Assembly: GCA_021848045.1 (NCBI GenBank)
Contig: JAJZNC010000044.1
Location: forward strand, 1-43,599
DNA length: 43,599 bases
Source of the DNA: an archaeon
Lineage (GTDB): Archaea; Thermoproteota; Nitrososphaeria; Nitrososphaerales; Gagatemarchaeaceae
Direction of reading: 5' to 3'
Every line of letters begins with the position of its first letter. The first letter of the stretch is position 1. Shown one piece after another: positions 37,595-43,599 of the stretch. Both the position numbers and the translations under genes were made by a program. Under the pieces are notes generated by a model that had not been told where the DNA came from, ran no database searches, and saw nothing but the letters and a program-made list of their open reading frames with translations.

Positions 37595-38344
37595 TCACCC
37601 AAGGTAAGCGCCCGCGTTGGCGTAGAGCTGCTCAAGGGCTTCGTCGAACCCTCTACCCCAGAGCTCGGCCAGCCTGAACGCCACGCTGGGCGCCGTCCCC
37701 GGGCCTCCGACTCCGCCCAGGGCGGCGAACGAGACGGGGCCGTCGCTCTCGACCAGGGTGCACTCCGGCGGGCACCTCCTCGCGCACCTCTGGAGCTTCT
37801 TCGAGTATAGCAGAGCAGGCCCGAACGAGACGAACCTCCTCCGCCCGGAGACCGCCCTCTCCAGGAGGTCCTCGGACTCGAACCAGTGCATCAGGACCGA
37901 CCGGGGCGAGTGGACCTCCAGGACGTCGAGGCACGCCGCCTCCCCTCCCCTCGAGTGCACCTGGACAGGCTTGCCCAGCCTCTCCGCCACCTCCACCTGC
38001 CCCCTGAAGAGGGTCATCTGTGGCGAGCCGTCGGATATCTCTGAGTAGCGCGGATCGAGGCCCACCTCACCGACGCCGTCCGCCTCCCGCCAGAGCGGGT
38101 CCAGCTCCTCCAGGCCGCCGGGCGTCGAGGCGGCCTCCGAAGGGTGGACCCCCAGGAAGCACTTCACGACGGCCGGGTTCGACCTCCTGGCCTCCAGGTT
38201 GCGGGCTGCCTCGGAGGGGGAGGTGGTCACCGAGACGAGCCTCATCCCTCGGGCGGCGGCGCCGGCTATTACCGAGGCCGGGTCTGGGTACGCGGGGAGG
38301 TGGACGTGGACGTCCCAGAGCGGGGTAAGGCTGGGCTCTGCCAA
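37595..38344 (-). CDS. TatD-like metal-dependent hydrolase
   Basis: 249 aa amidohydrolase-fold protein. Metal ligands can be seen: DVHVHLP at the N-terminus, GEVGLDPRYSE, VQVHSRGGEA, LMHWFES and VESDGPVSF. TatD relatives are Mg-dependent nucleases or peptidases involved in quality control. The sequence is diverged from bacterial TatD, so substrate is open. A TGATATATCG promoter at 38370-38379 is about 30 nt upstream. Divergent from the histone gene. Confidence 0.8.
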   Translation of the reverse strand: MAEPSLTPLWDVHVHLPAYPDPASVIAGAAARGMRLVSVTTSPSEAARNLEARRSNPAVVKCFLGVHPSEAASTPGGLEELDPLWREADGVGEVGLDPRYSEISDGSPQMTLFRGQVEVAERLGKPVQVHSRGGEAACLDVLEVHSPRSVLMHWFESEDLLERAVSGRRRFVSFGPALLYSKKLQRCARRCPPECTLVESDGPVSFAALGGVGGPGTAPSVAFRLAELWGRGFDEALEQLYANAGAYLG

Positions 38345-38394
38345 GCAGGCTAAGACGCTGAGGAAGCCCGATATATCAATTGTAAGGTCGATTT

Positions 38395-38419
38395 CGTGGT
38401 TTTCGGCTTTAAAACCACG
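38395..38419. promoter_or_regulatory. long perfect inverted repeat between tatD-like and histone genes
   Basis: Arms CGTGGTTTT and AAAACCACG (9 bp, perfect) flank 7 bases. It lies between two divergent promoters, so it is not a terminator of either gene. It may be an operator or encode a hairpin in the upstream region of histone mRNA synthesis. Confidence 0.4.
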
Positions 38420-38502
38420 TTATGCAGGCTTCGGGGTGCCAATCAGCCTAAAGACCGCGAGAGAATGCCAACAGAGCAGTGTTGCAAACATTTTAGACCA
38501 AA

Positions 38503-38516
38503 CGTTTAATAATTAA
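38503..38516 (+). promoter_or_regulatory. TATA region of the histone gene
   Basis: TTTAATAATTAACC lies about 30 nt before ATG 38542, in the most A/T-rich stretch of this part of the window, consistent with a strong promoter. Confidence 0.55.
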
Positions 38517-38541
38517 CCGCATACGCCCCAGAATAGACAGC

Positions 38542-38766
38542 ATGTCCGAGTCTGAGTTTGGGCTTGCCGCAGTCTACCGCCTCATCAAGAAGGCAGGGGC
38601 AGAACGGGTGGGAGACGACGCGGCGATCGAATTAAGGATCGTCTTGGAAGACGTGGGTCTCCAGATCGCCAGACAGGCGACCGAGTTCGCCAAGCACGCA
38701 GGGAGGAAGACCGTGAAGCCCTCCGACATCAAGCTGGCGGCCAAGGCCGTCCTAAAGGCGCAGTAG
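38542..38766 (+). CDS. archaeal histone
   Basis: 74 aa, one histone fold. It shows [20 protein letters not shown] then [20 protein letters not shown] and [20 protein letters not shown], with the RKTVKxxDI motif of loop 2/helix 3. It packages DNA as dimers and longer superhelices. No tails are present. It stands alone with its own strong-looking promoter. Confidence 0.95.
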   Translation: MSESEFGLAAVYRLIKKAGAERVGDDAAIELRIVLEDVGLQIARQATEFAKHAGRKTVKPSDIKLAAKAVLKAQ

Positions 38767-38961
38767 CATACCAGCTTTTGATCTGGCCTAGCGGTGGCGC
38801 GAAGGGCCTCTGCGGTGGCCTCGCGGCCGCGCCTGGCGAAGAACGGCACGCGTCGGAGCGACCGGACTGCCGGGTTGCTCACGCTCTGGCGTTATCGAGC
38901 CCAAACCGGCTGGTTAGTCACAGGGCGATACAGATTTCTAACGCCCTCCCCACGTGCGCTG

Positions 38962-40407
38962 GTGAAACGCTGGATCACCGCCCTCGTGGTGGTCATGCTC
39001 GTCTTCGCCGGCGGAGCCAGGCAGTCCATCGCAGCCCCAGGGCGCGAGAACCCCTCCCCTGACTGCACATACACCATGTCGCTGGCGGGCAGCACTCCGA
39101 CCGCCGGCTCTCCGGGGCGGGCGAACCTGACCGGGACACCGGGCGAGGACGTAGGCGCGTTCGTGAACGGCATCCTCGGGTCGCGCGAGACCCTCTGCTT
39201 CGACCCGGGGAACTACGTCCTCTCCACGGAGATCTACGTCCACAACGTGCTCGACGTCACCCTGTGGCTCTTCCCCGGGGCGAAGATGACCACCGCGCTG
39301 CCGATCCGCCTCCTCCACGTCATCGGGAGCGCCGACACCCTCGTCCACGGAGGGAGGTGGTCGGGGTCGGGGGCCGGGACCCTGCCAGACATCGAGGTCG
39401 ACGTGGGGAGCAGCAACACCACGATCGAGGATGCGGAGGTGAGCCACGCGGGGCTCGACGGGATACTCGTGGACAGCGACATCAAGCCCAACTTCGACGT
39501 CTCGGTCTTGAACGACACTCTCCTCGACAACGGCCGGTTCGGCGTCCAGTACTACTCTTCGGGAGTGGCAGTCCCCCTAGGGGCGCTCGTCTCCGGGATC
39601 CTCGCCGAGAACAACGGGGCAGGCGGGGTCTACACTGAGCGGGCGGCCGACGTTACCGTCTCGGACGACGTCGTCGAGAACACGGCGGCCGGGGGAGGGA
39701 CCGGGGCGATCGGCATCGGGGTCGCTCTCGGGAGCAACGACACGGTGACCCAGAACCGCGTGAGCGGGATGACCGAGTACGGGATACAAGCATACTTCAA
39801 CAACGGCACGACCATCACAGACAACGTCTCGGTCCACAACGCCGGAGGCTCTGACCAGTCGGGGATAACCAACGACCACAGCTTCCACGACGTCATCTCG
39901 GGCAACACCGTAGACTCGAACGGCAGGGACGGGATATACGTCGGGCGCTCCTCGTTCGTCACGGTGAGCGACAACGTCGCCGAGGACAACGCGCACTACG
40001 GGATAGAGTTCTACCATGGCGCACTGGCGAGCCTGCGCAACGACACCGTGGAGGGGAACCTCTGCAGCTCCAACCTCCTGGGAGGGATAATATTCAACTC
40101 CGTGTCCGACTCCACCGTCTATCGCAACACCTGCCTGGACAACTCGGGCCCTGGGATCCTTCTCTACAACGACCCCGGGCAAGCTGGCTCGACGCACGAC
40201 GTCGTCTCGCACAACACGTCGGGCGACGACAGGCTCTCAGGAAGGACGCAGACGTACGGGATAGCAGAGATGAACCAGGCGAACTTCGACGAGATCGCGT
40301 TCAACCTGGCGTGCAACAACACCGTGGCCGACCTCGAGACGGTGGGGAGCTCCACCACGACGGCGGGGAACAGCGACTGCAGGTTCGGCGGTTCGCCCCT
40401 GGGCTAG
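38962..40407 (+). CDS. secreted parallel beta-helix protein
   Basis: 481 aa from GTG 38962 (VKRWITALVVVMLVFAGGAR...). A signal peptide is followed by a right-handed parallel beta-helix of PbH1 repeats, for example NDTLLDNGRFGVQYYSSGV, NTVDSNGRDGIYVGRSSFV and NVAEDNAHYGIEFYHGAL. Such folds occur in polysaccharide lyases, epimerases and periplasmic copper proteins (NosD-like). No lyase catalytic pattern is evident, so activity is unassigned. The frame is open for 56 more codons upstream, but those lack signal features. No C-terminal anchor, so it is probably released. Confidence 0.75.
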   Translation: MKRWITALVVVMLVFAGGARQSIAAPGRENPSPDCTYTMSLAGSTPTAGSPGRANLTGTPGEDVGAFVNGILGSRETLCFDPGNYVLSTEIYVHNVLDVTLWLFPGAKMTTALPIRLLHVIGSADTLVHGGRWSGSGAGTLPDIEVDVGSSNTTIEDAEVSHAGLDGILVDSDIKPNFDVSVLNDTLLDNGRFGVQYYSSGVAVPLGALVSGILAENNGAGGVYTERAADVTVSDDVVENTAAGGGTGAIGIGVALGSNDTVTQNRVSGMTEYGIQAYFNNGTTITDNVSVHNAGGSDQSGITNDHSFHDVISGNTVDSNGRDGIYVGRSSFVTVSDNVAEDNAHYGIEFYHGALASLRNDTVEGNLCSSNLLGGIIFNSVSDSTVYRNTCLDNSGPGILLYNDPGQAGSTHDVVSHNTSGDDRLSGRTQTYGIAEMNQANFDEIAFNLACNNTVADLETVGSSTTTAGNSDCRFGGSPLG

Positions 40408-40800
40408 CGGCAGCCTTGCTCGGCCGGGCGATGGCTCATCTTGCGACGACCGTCGGTCGGGCGGGTTGCGTACCCGGCGCCCGCTCCTTGAGCACCGCGC
40501 GCGCCCGACATCCGAGACCTCGAACTCCATTGACGAGGCGGGGTTCCCCTGGATGACCCGGAGGGAGATGCCCCACAGGAAGGGCGGGGTCTCGTCGCCG
40601 AGTCTACGTCCACAACGTAAGGTCGTGCCGTTGCACGCGATGCCTCCAGCCGGGATGGCTCGAGCCACTGCGCAAATAGTGCCACAAAGCCCAGTTCGCC
40701 AGAGAAGTCATATACGTCGCCCTTCGGGCCTGGGTCTGCCATGACTCTCTGCTTCCCGCCGGGCAAAAGCGGTTGGCGCAGTCGTTCCATGGCATCCTGT
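40408..40800. other. intergenic stretch with no supported gene
   Basis: About 390 bp between the beta-helix gene and tRNA-Glu. Frames on both strands look compositional. ATATAC near 40709 and CAAAAG near 40763 are weak promoter-like elements for the tRNA. Confidence 0.45.
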
Positions 40801-40875
40801 GCCCCGGTGGTGTAGTCCGGTCAAGCATGCTACCCTCTCGAGGTAGCGACCTGGGTTCAAATCCCGGCCGGGGCA
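40801..40875 (+). tRNA. tRNA-Glu (anticodon CTC)
   Basis: 75 nt. Acceptor GCCCCGG pairs with CCGGGGC, discriminator A. Anticodon stem CTACC/GGTAG closes loop CTCTCGA, so the anticodon is CTC. The D-arm has GTGTAGTCCGGTCAAGCAT and the T-arm has GGTTCAAATCC. CCA is not encoded; no intron. It closely resembles the archaeal tRNA-Glu pattern. Confidence 0.92.
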
Positions 40876-41045
40876 GGCCTTCCATTTCCGACGCGCTCAC
40901 TCTTCTGTCTCTCAGGACCCCAAGCCGAGTCGAAGTGCGACGAGACGGTCTGGCTCGTCGCACAGCCGGGCAGCGCACGAGCCGTCTTGAGAGCGTTCTA
41001 CGAGAGGGTTGAATAGGACCCGGGGGCCTCACCTCACCGAGACCC

Positions 41046-42344
41046 ATGCGGAGCGCATCCGTGGTCGCCGTCATAGCCGTTCTCGTGGTCGCTAGCCTCG
41101 GTGCGGGGTACCTCGTGGGTGGCGGTATCCAAAAGGCGGAGACGCGGACGATCACCTCTACAGCGACGATCGCGAATACGGTCACCACCACGACGACCAT
41201 CGCCAAGGGCGCCGGCACTTCGGTTTCAAGCTCCTCGTCGTCTTCCTCTTCGCCGGGTCGCCTGACGGGGCCGCCCGTTCTGGCCTCGACCCTCGTGGCC
41301 GCCAACTTCTCGTTGGAAGATATGAACGGCGGGTATCACGAAGCCGTCTACGACGCGAACGCGAGCAGGATCTACGCTCTGGGCGTGCCCCTGTGGGTGG
41401 ACGACTCTGTGAACTACTCGCTGGCCGTGATCGACACTTCCAATGACACCCTTGTGGCGAACGTCTCGCTTCCCAACACGGCCGGGTTGAGCTTCTGCTC
41501 GAACCTGGCCGTCGACGGCGCCGCAGGCATGGTCTACGCCATCATGGTCGGGGACGACAACAACGCTCTCTTCGGGAAGATGGTCACGTTCGACGCCTCG
41601 ACCAACTCCATCGCGGCTGAAATCCCACTCAATTTCACGTTCTTGGTCTCCTCGGGGTTCAGCTGCGGTCTGGGTGAGGCGCAGTTCGACCCTGGCACCC
41701 ACCTATTGTGGGCGCAGTTCGGGACCGGGGTGGCCGCTGTCAACGTCCTGACCGGCGCCGTTGACGAAAGCGTCCGGCTTCCATTCGCGCCGCAGCAGAT
41801 AGTGGTCGACCCGGCCGCTCGCATGGTCTACGCGCTCGGCTGCATCGGCGCGACCGCCGACTCCTGCGGTTCGCAACAACTCGCGATAATCAACGGCACG
41901 GGGGTGAGCACCGTAGGCCTGAACTCGTCAGCATACGGCACGATGGCGCTCGACCAGTCCACAAACGTCGTCTACGTAAGCGGGGGTTCGCAGCTCGTGG
42001 CCCTGAACGGCACGGACGGGGGCGTGATATTCAAGGCGAACTCCGAGACCTGTGGGTCGACGGCCATCGAAGCCATCCCTTCGCTGGACCAGGTGGTGAT
42101 GCTCACATCGAACCACCCCGACTACCTGCTGGTCTATGACGGCGCGACCGGCGCCCTGGCGAACATGTACTCCTTCCCATCGAGGGTGGGTTTCGCGGGG
42201 TCCTACGCCAGCATCTACGACACCAACACGGGAGAGCTATATCTCTCCACGGGACCCGATACTCTGGTGGCCCTCCACTACGACGCGCAGACCATGGGGA
42301 ACTTGAACGCGACACTGATCGAGGCGGGCTGCCCCGCCCCCTAG
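41046..42344 (+). CDS. N-terminally anchored beta-propeller surface protein
   Basis: 432 aa, ATG start. An N-terminal helix (VVAVIAVLVVASLGAGYLVG) is followed by a Thr/Ser stalk with nine consecutive Ser, then a YVTN/NHL-like propeller of six to seven blades. Blade marks include YDANASRIYALG, LAVDGAAGMVYAI, QFDPGTHLLWAQ, VVDPAARMVYALG, ALDQSTNVVYVSG and YDTNTGELYLSTG. There are several sequons and six Cys. The same layout is seen in the broken gene at 12529. Likely a binding or structural role outside the cell. Confidence 0.75.
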   Translation: MRSASVVAVIAVLVVASLGAGYLVGGGIQKAETRTITSTATIANTVTTTTTIAKGAGTSVSSSSSSSSSPGRLTGPPVLASTLVAANFSLEDMNGGYHEAVYDANASRIYALGVPLWVDDSVNYSLAVIDTSNDTLVANVSLPNTAGLSFCSNLAVDGAAGMVYAIMVGDDNNALFGKMVTFDASTNSIAAEIPLNFTFLVSSGFSCGLGEAQFDPGTHLLWAQFGTGVAAVNVLTGAVDESVRLPFAPQQIVVDPAARMVYALGCIGATADSCGSQQLAIINGTGVSTVGLNSSAYGTMALDQSTNVVYVSGGSQLVALNGTDGGVIFKANSETCGSTAIEAIPSLDQVVMLTSNHPDYLLVYDGATGALANMYSFPSRVGFAGSYASIYDTNTGELYLSTGPDTLVALHYDAQTMGNLNATLIEAGCPAP

Positions 42345-42507
42345 AACGGATCTGCGGGCGAGCGGTCTGGCCCCCGGTCGTGCATGGACGACCCGTCCGG
42401 CCCAGGAAGCCGAAGACCTCCCCTTCGTCCGCGCGGAGCGCAAGGCCGTCTACCTCCTCGCGAGGCGCTCGGTCTCGACCAAGCCAGGCCGGCGGGCGCG
42501 CCTCCCG

Positions 42508-43014
42508 CTAAGCCCTGTTCGCCAGGTCGCCTGCCCGATGCCTTGCCGGGGTGGCCGTCCTGACGATCACCGCGGTCTCCCTGAACCTCCTGTTGGGGAA
42601 TATCACCAGGCCGTCCGTGCTGGCCATCTTCGTCCTCGTCAGCGAGATCTCCTGTATTATCCCCCTCTTGCCGTCGATCTCCACGTCCACGCCCACGTTT
42701 ATGTCCCGGTCGAGGTGGATGAGCACCCCGCTGATTATGTCGGTCATCAGCGGCAGGATGCCGAACATGACCACCACCCCGAGCGCCCCGGCCGCGGCCA
42801 GCGAGCCCAGGAAGACCTGGAGGATGCCCCAGGCGTATGCGAGCGACGCGACGAGGCCCACGGTCATCGCCAAGACCACGAGGTAGACGAGCCGCCCGTA
42901 CCCCTGCAGCCCGCTCAGCCGCCTCCTCATGGTCCCGCTGACCAGGTAGACCAGGACCACAAGGACCGCCATGGAGGCGACCGTGTAGAGATACCGCAGG
43001 TCGACGTACGCCAT
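42508..43014 (-). CDS. short MscS-family mechanosensitive channel
   Basis: 168 aa from ATG 43014 (MAYVDLRYLYTVASMAVLVV). It has three N-terminal helices, the last being the pore-type GSLAAAGALGVVVMFGILPL. Next comes the beta domain: ISGVLIHLDRDINVGVDVEI, GKRGIIQEISLTRTKMASTD and GLVIFPNRRFRE. The C-terminal alpha/beta cage domain of E. coli MscS is absent, so this is a minimal form. Expected role is release of solutes in osmotic downshock. The frame is open upstream to 43269 but without membrane features. Confidence 0.82.
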   Translation of the reverse strand: MAYVDLRYLYTVASMAVLVVLVYLVSGTMRRRLSGLQGYGRLVYLVVLAMTVGLVASLAYAWGILQVFLGSLAAAGALGVVVMFGILPLMTDIISGVLIHLDRDINVGVDVEIDGKRGIIQEISLTRTKMASTDGLVIFPNRRFRETAVIVRTATPARHRAGDLANRA

Positions 43015-43299
43015 TGGGGGTCCGACGCGTGAAAAACCGAAAGGCTCGAGAGTTAAGGATTGTGAACCCCGAGGAGTGCATGCCGGGGAGCGAGGCCGCG
43101 CGGTAGACAGAAGGCGCCTGCGGCGAGAACCCGGTGGAGGCCGCGACCGCGAAACCCGCGATCCCGAAGGCGCCATGCCCCGATCCAAGGGGGAGGAGGG
43201 CGTCCAGCCGCCCCCCTGACTCGCGCGAGGAGCCGGTCGCTCACGAGCCCGCCGGCCAGAGGCAGACATAAATCGGCGCGACGCCCCTTCTTCCAGGCC
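43015..43299. other. intergenic region with divergent promoters
   Basis: GACATAAATCGG at 43265-43276 lies about 31 nt before ATG 43300 and is its likely TATA box. TCCTTAACT on the minus strand near 43052-43060 may serve the MscS gene. No gene seen between. Confidence 0.45.
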
Positions 43300-43599
43300 A
43301 TGGCCAGGTTCGGAGTGGGGGTGCGCCTCCGGCAGGGCGTGGCTGGGGCGCTCGTGCTGGCGGCGGTCCTCGGTTCCGTGCTGGCGGCCCCGTCTGCGGC
43401 AGCACCGGGGGCCGTCGTGGCGATAGGCGGCGTCCCCGGACCCTCGGCCCTGGTCTACGACCAGGCCAGGGGAGAGGTCTTCGCCTCCGACTACCAGACC
43501 GGCCAGGTCACCGTCATCTCCGGGTCCAACGACTCGGTCGTGGCCACGGTCGATGTGGGCCTCGACCCGTTCGCCCTCTGCTACGACCCCGCGGTCGGG
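43300..43599 (+). CDS. secreted YVTN beta-propeller protein (5' part only)
   Basis: 100 codons from ATG 43300 to the window edge. The signal peptide (residues 1-34, ending AAPSAAA) is followed by the first propeller blade: LVYDQARGEVFASDYQTGQV then TVISGSNDSVVATVDVGLDP. It is of the same family as the pseudogene at 12529 and close in plan to the protein at 41046. The C-terminus is outside the window. Confidence 0.75.
   Translation, partial: MARFGVGVRLRQGVAGALVLAAVLGSVLAAPSAAAPGAVVAIGGVPGPSALVYDQARGEVFASDYQTGQVTVISGSNDSVVATVDVGLDPFALCYDPAVG

Noticed and set aside
40408-40800. Minus-strand frames running through the intergenic region and tRNA-Glu
   Set aside because: A coding frame crossing a well-formed tRNA gene is unlikely, and the translations are low-complexity basic sequence.

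Overview
The window is about 43.6 kb of a high-GC archaeal chromosome. The support is a single-fold archaeal histone, ribosomal protein eS17, a KEOPS subunit (Cgi121), an archaeal class I aldolase, a short archaeal triosephosphate isomerase, and A/T-rich TATA boxes about 25-30 nt upstream of start codons with little or no leader. The gene set fits a TACK-type archaeon, perhaps a terrestrial non-ammonia-oxidising relative of Nitrososphaeria; that placement is a low-confidence inference. A sedolisin (a family usually active at acid pH), a GH92 mannosidase, a beta-helix protein and many Ser/Thr-stalked surface proteins suggest a heterotroph feeding on extracellular polymers.

Layout. 1-9.75 kb: nucleotide-sugar, PRPP and amide metabolism, two surface proteins, a fused-permease ABC importer, and a divergent CsoR-like repressor with a NicO-type metal transporter. 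9.8-20.8 kb: a lower-GC accessory region ending exactly at the 3' end of a tRNA-Gln gene. It holds a sedolisin, a kelch-like secreted protein, several decayed genes and a run of small toxin-antitoxin-like cassettes (VapC remnant, a novel overlapping pair present twice, HicA remnant, VapBC, HicBA, RelBE-like). These are separated by roughly 25-45 bp direct repeats that resemble the tRNA-Gln 3' end. 20.8-30.6 kb: ArgRS next to a tRNA-Arg gene, an Ig-repeat surface protein, secreted GH92, and a PadR-controlled ABC exporter. 30.9-38.8 kb: core metabolism and information processing: HAD phosphatase, class I FBP aldolase divergent from a probable PPi-dependent PFK, glutamate dehydrogenase, TIM, Sua5, a THUMP protein, Cgi121, a MoaD/ThiS-like protein, eS17, a TatD-like hydrolase and histone. 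38.9-43.6 kb: three secreted or anchored proteins, tRNA-Glu and a mini-MscS.

The aldolase, PFK and TIM belong to one sugar pathway. Sua5, Cgi121 and the THUMP protein point to tRNA modification. The most unusual content is the tRNA-anchored array of repeat-delimited cassettes, together with the conserved overlapping two-gene module inside it. No recombinase gene was recognised in the window, so any machinery moving the cassettes would have to act in trans or be lost.
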